From CALXVA01 sp944393025 (lineage in GTDB: Bacteria; Bacillota; Clostridia; TANB77; CAG-508): a stretch of 64,000 nucleotides of DNA. Location of the stretch: NCBI GenBank assembly GCA_963931445.1, contig OZ007016.1:620001-684000 (forward strand). The letters run 5' to 3'. Shown here piece after piece: positions 8,455 to 16,440 of this stretch (the stretch's first letter is position 1; every line of letters starts with the position of its first letter). The translations under genes were made by a program, and so were the position numbers. The notes below the pieces were generated by a model, which did not search any database, was not told the origin of the DNA, and worked only from the letters and a program-made list of their open reading frames with translations.

Positions 8455-9225
8455 TTGGTTACAATAAAATCAGAAAAAGAAATTAGATTAATGAAAGAAG
8501 CCTGTAAAATTACAGGATTAGTGTATAAAGAAATAGAAAAAATAATAAAGCCAGGAATATCTACTATGGAATTAGATAAATTTGCTGAAAAACTAATTAG
8601 GCAAAATAATGCAATTCCAGCTCAAAAAGGATATCCTAGTGGAATTAAAGGAGTTCCACCATTTCCAGCTACTTTATGTATATCAATAAATGATGAAGTA
8701 ATACATGGAATACCATCTCATAAAAAGATACTTAAGGATGGAGATATAGTTAGTATAGATTTAGTCGTAAATAAAAATGGTTTTAATGGAGATGCAGCAA
8801 GAACTTTTATAGTAGGAAATGCTTCAAATGAAGCAAAAAAATTAGTAGAAATAACTCAAAAAGCTTTTTTTGAAGGAATTAAATATGCAGTAAAAGGAAA
8901 TAGAATAGGTGACATTTCACATGCTATAGGCGAATATGTTGAAAAAAATGGATATAATGTAGTAAGAGAATTTCAAGGTCATGGAATAGGAAAACAAATG
9001 CATGAGGATCCAGGAATACCTAATTATGGAAAAGCAGGAAGAGGAATAAAATTAGAACCAGGAATGACTTTAGCTATAGAACCAATGGTTATAGATGGAA
9101 AAAGAGACATATATCAAGATTATGATGGCTGGACAATACTTACTCAAGATGGAAGCTTATCAGCACATTATGAAAATACAATTTTAATTACAGAAAAAGA
9201 GCCAGAAGTGTTGACATTAGTTTAA
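8455..9225 (+). CDS. map: Methionine aminopeptidase type I
   Basis: Removes the initiator methionine from nascent proteins. The 256-residue product starts at TTG 8455 with an AGGAAG site upstream. It carries the metal ligands of the family: Asp in VSIDLVV, Asp in FNGDAARTF, His in EFQGHGIGKQMHEDP, Glu in LAIEPM and Glu in HYENTILIT, plus the substrate-contacting His in DEVIHGIPS. The gene is separated from adk by five bases, so the two are co-transcribed. Confidence 0.97.
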   Translation: MVTIKSEKEIRLMKEACKITGLVYKEIEKIIKPGISTMELDKFAEKLIRQNNAIPAQKGYPSGIKGVPPFPATLCISINDEVIHGIPSHKKILKDGDIVSIDLVVNKNGFNGDAARTFIVGNASNEAKKLVEITQKAFFEGIKYAVKGNRIGDISHAIGEYVEKNGYNVVREFQGHGIGKQMHEDPGIPNYGKAGRGIKLEPGMTLAIEPMVIDGKRDIYQDYDGWTILTQDGSLSAHYENTILITEKEPEVLTLV

Positions 9226-9298
9226 TTTTGTTATATACTATATAAGTGTTTACTATAAAATAGAATAACTGACTAAAAAAGAAATTTGGAGGACAAAT

Positions 9299-9517
9299 AT
9301 GTCAAAAGAGGATGTTATAGAAGTAGAAGGAACTGTTGTAGAGGCATTGCCAAATACTACATTTAAAGTTGAACTTGAAAATGGACATCAAATATTAGCT
9401 CATATATCAGGAAAATTAAGAATGAACTACATAAAAATTCTACCAGGAGATAAAGTAAAAGTTGAATTATCTCCATATGATTTAAATCGTGGAAGAATAA
9501 CATGGAGAGCTAAATAA
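9299..9517 (+). CDS. infA: Translation initiation factor IF-1
   Basis: IF-1 is an OB-fold factor that blocks the A site during initiation. The 72-residue product is the standard length, beginning MSKEDVIEVEGTVVEALPN and ending SPYDLNRGRITWRAK. A GGAGGAC site lies before the ATG. A possible local -10-like TATAAAAT lies at about 9255, but the gene can also be read from the upstream operon. Confidence 0.97.
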   Translation: MSKEDVIEVEGTVVEALPNTTFKVELENGHQILAHISGKLRMNYIKILPGDKVKVELSPYDLNRGRITWRAK

Positions 9518-9579
9518 AAAATAAGTTAACCCAAAAACATAATATATTAATATTTCTAAAAATAGAGAGGTGTAAAAAA

Positions 9580-9693
9580 ATGAAAGTAAGACCATCAGTA
9601 AAACCAATATGTGAAAAATGCAAAGTAATAAAAAGAAAAGGTGTAATTAGAGTTATTTGTGAAAACCCTAAACACAAACAAAGACAAGGATAA
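9580..9693 (+). CDS. rpmJ: 50S ribosomal protein L36
   Basis: A 37-residue product, MKVRPSVKPICEKCKVIKRK at the start and ending CENPKHKQRQG. The four zinc ligands C-x2-C-x12-C-x4-H are present (Cys in ICEKC, Cys in VICENPKH, and His). AGAGAGGTG precedes the ATG. Its position between infA and rpsM is conserved in Firmicutes. A single intact zinc-type copy is seen. Confidence 0.96.
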   Translation: MKVRPSVKPICEKCKVIKRKGVIRVICENPKHKQRQG

Positions 9694-9704
9694 TTTAAAA
9701 TTTG

Positions 9705-9783
9705 TTAATAACACAAAACTAGATTAGCGGCTGTAACTGTTAGAATTTAAATCTCTAACAGTTATATATCAGTTTGTGTTTAT
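9705..9783 (+). other. Palindromic leader region upstream of rpsM
   Basis: AACACAAAACT and AGTTTGTGTT form outer arms. Inside, TAACTGTTAGA and TCTCTAACAGTTA pair around ATTTAAA. A second small hairpin, ACTGATTAAAAATCAGT, follows near 9812-9828. This is a structured untranslated region of about 200 bases before rpsM. It could be a regulatory leader or a degenerate relative of the cruciform repeats. No known ribosomal-protein leader is recognised. Confidence 0.45.
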
Positions 9784-9901
9784 ATATATTGTTTGAAATA
9801 TATTTATTAAAGACTGATTAAAAATCAGTGCATTTCACCTTTAATAAAGATCAAACTAAAATTATAAGTAAAAATAAACAAAGTGGAGGTGCTAGAAAAA
9901 A

Positions 9902-10267
9902 ATGGCTCGTTTAGCAGGAGTTGATTTACCTAGAGAAAAAAGAATTGAGATTGGATTAACATACATATATGGTATTGGTTTAACAAGCTCACAAAAAATA
10001 TTAAAAGCAGCAAATGTAAATCCAGACATAAGAGTTAAAGATTTAACAGATGACCAAGTAGCAGCAATTAGAAAAGCTATGGAAGGTTATAAAGTAGAAG
10101 GAGATTTAAGAAGAGAAGTTGCTTTAAATATTAAAAGATTAACAGAAATAGGATGCTATAGAGGATTAAGACATAGAAAAGGTTTACCAGTTAGAGGACA
10201 AAGAACAAAAACTAATGCTAGAACAAGAAAAGGTCCTAGAAAGTTAGTTAGCAAAAGCAAAAAATAA
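9902..10267 (+). CDS. rpsM: 30S ribosomal protein S13
   Basis: S13 contacts the P-site tRNA and L5 across the subunit interface. The 121-residue product begins MARLAGVDLPREKRIEIGLTY, has the helix-two-turn-helix YIYGIGLTSSQKIL, the GCYRGLRHRKGLPVRGQRT core and a basic tail ending KSKK. A GTGGAGGTG site precedes the ATG. It is followed directly by the inverted copy of the cruciform repeat. Confidence 0.98.
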   Translation: MARLAGVDLPREKRIEIGLTYIYGIGLTSSQKILKAANVNPDIRVKDLTDDQVAAIRKAMEGYKVEGDLRREVALNIKRLTEIGCYRGLRHRKGLPVRGQRTKTNARTRKGPRKLVSKSKK

Positions 10268-10388
10268 ATTCGAATTAGAAGCAAGTATAACAAGGCAGCT
10301 GAGCTAATTTTTTTGAGACTATACTTTTGTATGTCGAAAAAAATTATGCGAAAGCTAACGAAGTTAGACGAAGCTTATAATTTGAATT
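10267..10388 (-). repeat. Cruciform intergenic repeat, copy 4 (inverted)
   Basis: Read on the minus strand it gives AAGCTTCGTCTAACTTCGTT near its start and an AATTTTTTTCGACATAC / GTATAGTCTCAAAAAAATT inner stem, the same plan and length as copies 1-3. The outer arms AATTCGAATT and AATTTGAATT close it. It lies between rpsM and rpsK. Its opposite orientation argues for an element that moves or flips rather than for duplication of a leader. Confidence 0.7.
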
Positions 10389-10502
10389 TAAATAAATATA
10401 AATAAAATATTTACCTAAAAGAGCATAAATTATTTTAGGTAGAAAAGATTTGCAAGTAAAAATTACGATACAGTAATAATTCTAAAAGGAGGAAAAACTA
10501 AA

Positions 10503-10898
10503 ATGGCTAAAAATGTAACAAAAAAAGTAACTAGAAGAAGAGATAGAAAAAATATTGAAAAGGGTATGGCTCATATTCATTCTAGTTTTAATAATACAAT
10601 AGTTACAATAAGCGATACACAAGGTAATGTATTATCTTGGGCAAGTGCCGGAGAACTTGGATTTAAAGGTTCAAGAAAAAGTACACCATTTGCAGCAGGA
10701 GAAGCAGCTGAAACAGCAGCAAAAGCAGCAATGGAACATGGACTAAAATCTGTTGAAGTTTATGTTAAAGGACCAGGTTCTGGCCGTGAAGCAGCAATTA
10801 GGTCATTACAATCAGCAGGATTAGAAATTAGTAGCATTAAAGATGTTACTCCTATACCACATAATGGTTGTAGACCACCAAAAAGAAGAAGAGTTTAA
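10503..10898 (+). CDS. rpsK: 30S ribosomal protein S11
   Basis: S11 lies on the 30S platform near the E site. The 131-residue product has KNIEKGMAHIHSSFNNTIVTISD, the SAGELGFKGSRKSTPFAAGEAAE block and the C-terminus IKDVTPIPHNGCRPPKRRRV. An AAAGGAGG site precedes the ATG. Length and sequence are typical. Confidence 0.98.
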   Translation: MAKNVTKKVTRRRDRKNIEKGMAHIHSSFNNTIVTISDTQGNVLSWASAGELGFKGSRKSTPFAAGEAAETAAKAAMEHGLKSVEVYVKGPGSGREAAIRSLQSAGLEISSIKDVTPIPHNGCRPPKRRRV

Positions 10899-10915
10899 TA
10901 AAATAAAAAAATATA

Positions 10916-11000
10916 GATGGAGAATACTTATATAGAGGGTAATTATTAATCTTGTATATTGCCCCTAGAAAAAATATTTAAAATAAAAGTATATCTCTAA
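10916..11000 (+). other. Imperfect palindrome between rpsK and rpsD
   Basis: GGAGAATACTT pairs with AAGTATATCTCT as an outer stem, and AGAGGGTAAT with ATTGCCCCT as an inner one. This gives a ~85-base hairpin that ends about 28 bases before rpsD. S4 represses its own operon in several bacteria, so a leader role is conceivable, but no known motif is matched. It may equally be another member of the intergenic palindrome class. Confidence 0.4.
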
Positions 11001-11027
11001 CATTAAATAGGAAGGTGAAAATAAAAA

Positions 11028-11654
11028 ATGGCAAGATATAAAGATGAACAATGCCGTATTTGCCGTAGAGAAGGACAAAAATTGTTTCTAAAAGGCTCTA
11101 GATGTTATACTGATAAATGTAGCATATCAAGAAGAAATTATGCACCAGGACAAAATGGACAAAAAAAGAAAAAATTATCTGAATATGGTACACAATTAAG
11201 AGAAAAACAAAAAACAAAAGCTTACTATGGTGTAAGTGAAAAACAATTTAGAAAATACTTCGAAATGGCTTTAGCAGAAAAAGGCATTACAGGTGAAGTA
11301 TTACTTCAAATATTAGAAAGCAGATTAGATAATGTAGTATATAGATTAGGATTTGGAAGTTCAAGAGCACAAGCAAGAATGCTTATAACACATGGTGCTT
11401 TTGAAGTAAATGGACATAAAGTTGATATACCATCATACTTAGTAAAAGCAGGAGATGTAATTTCTGTAAGAGAAATTAGAAAAGATAATGGAGCTATAAA
11501 AGCTAGTGTAGAAGAAAATAATGCAAGACCAGTTCCAGCTTGGCTTGAAAAAAATTCAGAAAAATTAAGTGGTAAGATTGTTAGATTAGCTTCAAGAGAA
11601 GAAGTCGATTTACCAGTTGAAGAACACTTAATAGTAGAGCTTTACTCTAAATAA
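11028..11654 (+). CDS. rpsD: 30S ribosomal protein S4 (zinc form)
   Basis: S4 nucleates 30S assembly on 16S rRNA. The 208-residue product has an N-terminal four-cysteine cluster (CRIC near residue 9, then CYTDKC), so it is the zinc-binding type. The S4 RNA-binding domain lies in the middle (LLQILESRLDNVVYRLGF, then ARMLITHGAFEVNGHKVDIPS). The C-terminus is VDLPVEEHLIVELYSK. The start is ATG 11028 after AGGAAGGTG. Confidence 0.97.
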   Translation: MARYKDEQCRICRREGQKLFLKGSRCYTDKCSISRRNYAPGQNGQKKKKLSEYGTQLREKQKTKAYYGVSEKQFRKYFEMALAEKGITGEVLLQILESRLDNVVYRLGFGSSRAQARMLITHGAFEVNGHKVDIPSYLVKAGDVISVREIRKDNGAIKASVEENNARPVPAWLEKNSEKLSGKIVRLASREEVDLPVEEHLIVELYSK

Positions 11655-11658
11655 TAGC

Positions 11659-11767
11659 TAGAAGTTAGAAGAAATTAGAAATTTATATATTTCTAAAATT
11701 AAATATAAAATGAAGTAGGGGAAAAGTTAAATGAATTATAAAATTAACTACCAGACTCTAACTTCTA
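11659..11767 (+). other. Palindrome between rpsD and rpoA
   Basis: TAGAAGTTAGA and TCTAACTTCTA form perfect 11-bp outer arms 109 bases apart. Inside, TTAGAAATTTATATATTTCTAA and AGTTAAATGAATTATAAAATTAACT are two smaller hairpins. A three-way-junction RNA is plausible. It ends about 18 bases before the rpoA start. Confidence 0.5.
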
Positions 11768-11785
11768 AAAAATTAGGAGGTAAAA

Positions 11786-12733
11786 ATGATAGAATTTGAA
11801 AGACCAAATATCAAATGCTTAGATATTGATAACGATAATAATTATGCAAAATTCGTATGTGAACCATTAGAAAGAGGATATGGAATAACAATTGGAAATT
11901 CATTAAGAAGAATATTATTATCTTCACTTCCTGGAAGTGCTATTACAAGCGTAAAGATAGAAGGAGTTCTACATGAGTTTTCTACAATACCAAATGTAGT
12001 AGAAGATGTTCCACAAATAGTTATTAATTTAAAAAATGTAAGATTAAAACTTGATAAAAATGAAGAAAAAATATTAAGAATAGATGTTAATGAGCCAGGA
12101 GAAGTTACAGCTGGAGATATAATTACAGATGGAACAGTAGAAATATTAAATCCAGACTTACATATAGCAACAGTTTCAGAAGGTGGAACACTAAAGATGG
12201 AATTAACAGCAGATATGGGTAGAGGCTATAATAATGCTGAAAAAAATAAAAAACCAGAACAAGCAATAGGTGTTCTTCCAATAGATTCAATTTATACACC
12301 AGTTAAAAAAGTTAACTATGTTATTGAAAATACTAGAGTTGGCCAAAGAGTAGATTATGATAAATTAACTATCGAAGTATGGACAGATGGAAGCTTAAAA
12401 CCTTATGAAGCTTTAAGTTTAGCTGCTAAAGTTATGACAGGACATCTAGAATTATTTATAGATTTATCTGAAACAGCAAAAAATACTCAAGTTATGATTG
12501 AAAAAGAAGAAAACAAGAAAGAAAGAGTATTAGAAATGTCAATAGAAGATTTAGAATTATCTGTAAGATCATTTAATTGCTTAAAGAGAGCTGGAATCTC
12601 AACAGTTGAAGATTTATCAAATAAATCAGAATCAGACATGATGAAAGTTAGAAATCTAGGTAAAAAATCTTTAGATGAAGTAACTAATAAGTTAAGAGCT
12701 TTAGGTTTAGATTTTAGAAAAGATGATGAGTAA
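11786..12733 (+). CDS. rpoA: RNA polymerase alpha subunit
   Basis: Alpha dimerises to nucleate RNA polymerase assembly. The 315-residue product has the N-terminal assembly domain (ERGYGITIGNSLRRILLSSLPGSAITSVKIEG), a linker near residue 235, and the C-terminal domain with two helix-hairpin-helix-like motifs (ELSVRSFNCLKRAGISTVEDL and RNLGKKSLDEV) that binds UP elements and activators. It has normal length and an AGGAGG site. The neighbour order rpsD-rpoA-rplQ is standard. Confidence 0.98.
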   Translation: MIEFERPNIKCLDIDNDNNYAKFVCEPLERGYGITIGNSLRRILLSSLPGSAITSVKIEGVLHEFSTIPNVVEDVPQIVINLKNVRLKLDKNEEKILRIDVNEPGEVTAGDIITDGTVEILNPDLHIATVSEGGTLKMELTADMGRGYNNAEKNKKPEQAIGVLPIDSIYTPVKKVNYVIENTRVGQRVDYDKLTIEVWTDGSLKPYEALSLAAKVMTGHLELFIDLSETAKNTQVMIEKEENKKERVLEMSIEDLELSVRSFNCLKRAGISTVEDLSNKSESDMMKVRNLGKKSLDEVTNKLRALGLDFRKDDE

Positions 12734-12776
12734 ATCTTTAATTTATAACAATGAATAAAAAGAGGAGGGAAGCAAA

Positions 12777-13301
12777 GTGCCAAGTAACAGAAAATTAGGT
12801 AAAACAACAGATATTAGATTAGCAATGCTTAAAACATTAACAACAGATTTAATATTACATGGAAAAATAGAAACAACAGAAGCTAGAGCAAAAGAAGTAA
12901 AAGCTATAGCTGATAGTATAATTTCTTTAGCTATAAAAGAAAAAGACAACTTTGAAAATGTTGATGTAAAAGTTGTAAAAGCAAAACTTGATAGCAAAGG
13001 AAATAAAGTTACAGAACTTGTAAAAAGTAAAAATGGCAAAGAATATTTAAAAGTAGTTAAAGAAGAAACTACTGAAAAAAGACAAAAAGATATGCCAACT
13101 AGATTAAATGCTAGAAGAAAAATGATGAGAAAATTAAACAAAGTAAAAGATGAAAATGGAAAAAATATAGACTTAACTGCAAAATTATTTAATGAAATAG
13201 CACCAAAATATGAAGGAAGAGTTGGAGGATATACAAGAATCCTAAAACTTGGACAAAGAAGAGGAGATGCAGCAGAAGTTGTTATATTACAATTAGTGTA
13301 A
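12777..13301 (+). CDS. rplQ: 50S ribosomal protein L17, enlarged by an internal insertion
   Basis: L17 binds near the exit tunnel. It starts at GTG 12777 after GAGGAGG. The N-terminus (NRKLGKTTDIRLAMLKTLTTDLILHGKIETTEARAKE) and C-terminus (GGYTRILKLGQRRGDAAEVVILQLV) are typical. At 174 residues, however, it is about 55-60 longer than the common form. The extra Lys/Asp/Val-rich segment lies roughly at residues 62-120, with a second enlargement around KVKDENGKNIDLTAK. It is followed by a GGGACAGGTCT repeat. Confidence 0.95.
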   Translation: MPSNRKLGKTTDIRLAMLKTLTTDLILHGKIETTEARAKEVKAIADSIISLAIKEKDNFENVDVKVVKAKLDSKGNKVTELVKSKNGKEYLKVVKEETTEKRQKDMPTRLNARRKMMRKLNKVKDENGKNIDLTAKLFNEIAPKYEGRVGGYTRILKLGQRRGDAAEVVILQLV

Positions 13302-13304
13302 TTT

Positions 13305-13351
13305 GGGGACAGGTCTCTAAACGAATAAAAATTCGTTTTAGGGACAGGTCT
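13305..13351 (+). repeat. GGGACAGGTCT repeat, solitary copy 1
   Basis: Two direct copies of GGGACAGGTCT flank the palindrome AAACGAATAAAAATTCGTTT. The unit begins 3 bases after the rplQ stop and is followed by a T-run (TTTTTTTATT), so it may double as the rplQ terminator. The same unit bounds the RAYT gene at 45812-46860 and recurs at 48257, which suggests it is a non-autonomous copy moved by that transposase. Confidence 0.85.
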
Positions 13352-13358
13352 TTTTTTA

Positions 13359-13394
13359 TTGTATAGTTAAAATCAACAGATTTTAACTATACAA
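13359..13394 (+). terminator. Perfect 16-bp hairpin after rplQ
   Basis: TTGTATAGTTAAAATC and GATTTTAACTATACAA pair perfectly around AACA. The hairpin sits at the end of the ribosomal cluster, just after a T-run. It has no T-run on its own 3' side, so it may stabilise the 3' end of the transcript rather than terminate it. Confidence 0.5.
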
Positions 13395-13552
13395 CAAGGT
13401 TAAGTTTAATTTATAATTAAGACAAATATATTTTATGTTTTAATTTTATACACTAAATAATATTAAAACTCATATAATATGGTAATTAATATAAATAAAG
13501 CTATTAAATAATAGAATATATAGATAGATATTATCAATTTAGGAGGATTGCC

Positions 13553-13909
13553 ATGTTAGATTTTATTTTAAATGGAATATTATGGACACTCGCACTTTAT
13601 GGTGCTTTTGAAATAATAAAGAATATTGTATATATTTATACATATACAAATTTAAAATCAGATGGTATATACATAATTATAGCCACAAAAAATCAAGAAA
13701 ATAAAATAGAAGGATTTTTAAGAACTATGCTTTTTAGAATTATGTACGGAAAGGAAGAATGTGTAAAAGATGTTATAATAACAGACTTAGATTCTACAGA
13801 TGATACAATGAAAATATTAAATAAATTAAGTAAGGATTATGATGGGATAAAAGTAATAAACTGGAAAGAATGTAAAGAAGTAATTGATAGTATAAAAGGA
13901 GCAGATTAA
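13553..13909 (+). CDS. Small membrane-anchored protein of unknown function
   Basis: 118 residues. An N-terminal hydrophobic stretch (residues 1-30) is followed by a soluble part with IYIIIATKNQENKIEGFLRTMLFR and VIITDLDSTDDTMKILNKLSKDY. The latter block resembles the DxD neighbourhood of family 2 glycosyltransferases (a nucleotide-sugar binding pattern), but the protein is far too short to be a complete transferase. An AGGAGG site precedes the ATG. It lies between rplQ and recD2 and may have its own promoter (TATAAT at 13473). No firm function. Confidence 0.75.
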   Translation: MLDFILNGILWTLALYGAFEIIKNIVYIYTYTNLKSDGIYIIIATKNQENKIEGFLRTMLFRIMYGKEECVKDVIITDLDSTDDTMKILNKLSKDYDGIKVINWKECKEVIDSIKGAD

Positions 13910-13929
13910 AGAGTAAATATTTTGAAATG

Positions 13930-13958
13930 TTGTAAACAATATTTTTATATGATATAAT
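13930..13958 (+). promoter_or_regulatory. Promoter of recD2
   Basis: TTGTAA (13930-13935), a 17-base spacer and TATAAT (13953-13958), preceded by TGA to give an extended -10. It lies 34 bases before the TTG start of recD2. Confidence 0.65.
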
Positions 13959-13991
13959 AAGACACATAAAATTCAAAAAAGAGGGAATAAA

Positions 13992-16387
13992 TTGGAACTA
14001 CAAGGAGAAGTTGTTGAGATAATATATAAAAATGAACTAAATAGTTATTGTATTGCTGTTTTAAAAGTTGATAAAGAAAATAGCAAAATAAATAATAAAA
14101 AGCCATATAATAATATTAATCAAGTAGAATTTGAATATGAAAATGATATAGAAAAAATACTTAGTGAGTTTGATTCGGAAATTACAATAGTGGGGTATTT
14201 ACCTTTTGTAAATATAGGTGATACCCTTAAAATTATTGGAAAAATTGTGGAACATCAAGAATATGGAAAACAAATAAAAGTAGATACATTTGAAAAACTA
14301 ATGCCACAGACTACAAAAGCATTAGAAAAATATCTTGCAAATTGTGGTATAAAAGGAATTGGACCAGCAACAGCACAAAAAATAGTGAATACATTTGGTG
14401 AGGATACTTTAAATGTATTTAAATTTGAACCAGAAAAACTTGCACAAATTAAAGGAATTACCAAAGACAGAGCAATAGAAATAGCAAATACTTTTATTGA
14501 AAATTGGGAAGTTTGGCAATTAGTAGGCTTTTTAGATAAATTTGGAATTGGACCTCAAAATGCAGAAAAAATATATAAAGTATTAGGCATAAATGCTATA
14601 GAAGAAATAGAAGCTAATCCATATATATTGGTGGATTTAGTAAATAGAGTTAATTTTGAGCAAATTGATAAAATTGCATTAAATTTAGGAATTGAATATA
14701 ATAATGAGAAAAGAATAAGAAGTGGAATTAAACATGCACTAATGCTTGTAACATATAATGGTCATTGTTGTACAAAATATGAAAACTTGGTAGAATTTGT
14801 AAATAAATTACTAAGAGTAAGTAATGATGAAATTGAAGAAACTATAATAAATATGAAAGCAAAACAAGATATCATATTTGAAGAAAGAAATAATGAAGAA
14901 TGGATATATTTATATCAATATTATAAAGCAGAAGAAAATGTAGCAAATAGTATAAAAAAATTAGATAAATATAAAAATATTAAAAAAATTAATAAATTTG
15001 AAAAAGAATTAAAATTATTTGAAGAAAAATCAAATATAGATTTATCTGAAAAACAAATAGAAGCAATAAAAGCAATAAATGAACATAATGTATGTGTTAT
15101 AACTGGTCGGGCCAGGTACAGGAAAAACTACTATAATAAAAACTATAATAGATATATTTAAACATAATGAAATGAAAGTAGTACTTTGTGCACCAACAGG
15201 AAGAGCTGCTAAAAAAATGACAGAGACAACTGGAGAAGAAGCAAAAACTTTACATAGATTGTTAGAAATAGGAAAAATTTCAGATGAAACACAAGAATTT
15301 AATGCAGAAATTTCAGTAGCTCCAATTGATGCAGATGTAGTTATTGTAGATGAAATGTCAATGGTAGATATATTTTTAATGAATTATTTATGTAAAGCAG
15401 TATATAAAGGAACTAAGCTAATTTTAGTAGGAGATATAGATCAACTTCCTTCAGTAGGACCAGGAAATGTACTTAAAGATATTATAGAATCAAACCAGAT
15501 AACTACTATAACATTAAATAAAATATTTAGACAAGCAGCTAAAAGTAAAATTATAGTAAATAGTCATAGAGTAAATGAAGGTATTGGATTTATTAGTAAA
15601 GAAGAAATTGAAAATACAGAATATAAAGAAATTAATAATAATCTAGATGATAAGATTGAATTAGAATCTTTAAAAAATAATTCAAAAGATGAAAAAAGTA
15701 AATTTTTAGAAGATTTTTTCTTTATAGACGAAAAAAATAAAGAAAAAATATTGAATAATATAATTTCTTTAAGTAAAGAAAGATTAAAAAATTATGGAAA
15801 TTATGATTTTTTTAAGAATATACAAATAATAACTCCAACTAAAAAAGGAGATTTAGGAACAAAAGAATTAAATAAAATATTACAACAAACAATAAATCCA
15901 CCATCAGATATAAAAAAAGAAAGAAAATTTGGAGATAGCATATTTAGAGAAGGCGACAGAATAATGCAAATAAAAAATAACTATGATATTTACTGGGAAA
16001 AAAAAGAACCATATTTTGAAAGTGGAAGTGGAGTTTTTAATGGTGAATTTGGTACAATAAATTTAATAGATGATTTTAATAAACAAATAAAAATAAAATT
16101 TGATGATGAAAAAGAAGTATGGTATCAGTATAATGAATTAGAACAAATAGAACACGCTTATGCTATAACAGTTCATAAGGCACAACGGAAGTGAATTTGA
16201 TGTAGTTATTATGCCTATTTCACAAACAGCACCAATGCTTCTTACAAGAAACTTATTATATACAGGAATGACTAGAGCTAAAAAATTATTAATAATAGTA
16301 GGAAATAAAAATATAATAAATTTTATGATAAATAATAATGATAACAAAAAAAGAAATACAGGGCTTGCATTTAAACTAGAAAATTAA
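13992..16387 (+). CDS. recD2: RecD2-type helicase, read through two +1 shifts at CGG
   Basis: SF1B 5'-3' DNA helicase for recombination and repair. The start is TTG 13992. N-terminal domain and helix-hairpin-helix repeats (GIKGIGPATAQKIVNTFGED) occupy roughly residues 100-220, then come the motor domains. Motif I is broken in the raw frame. At 15108 ACT-GGT-CGG-GCC would read GRARYRK, but skipping the C gives GGPGTGKTTIIKT. A second break at 16186 (CAA-CGG-AAG-TGA) becomes HKAQGSEFDVVIMP when the C is skipped. With both shifts the protein is about 797 residues, full length for RecD2, ending FKLEN at 16387. The DEMSMVD (motif II) and GDIDQLPSVGPG motifs are intact. No other damage is seen, so I do not call a pseudogene. 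Confidence 0.88.
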
Positions 16388-16440
16388 TATATTTTTAAAA
16401 TAAATTTATTCGGGGGAAAAAAATTAAGGAGGCATAAGTT

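Noticed and set aside
13992..16387. Calling recD2 a pseudogene because of two frameshifts
   Set aside because: All motifs are intact in the shifted frames, there are no nonsense or missense lesions in conserved regions, and both breaks occur at the same codon type (CGG) as in two other genes.
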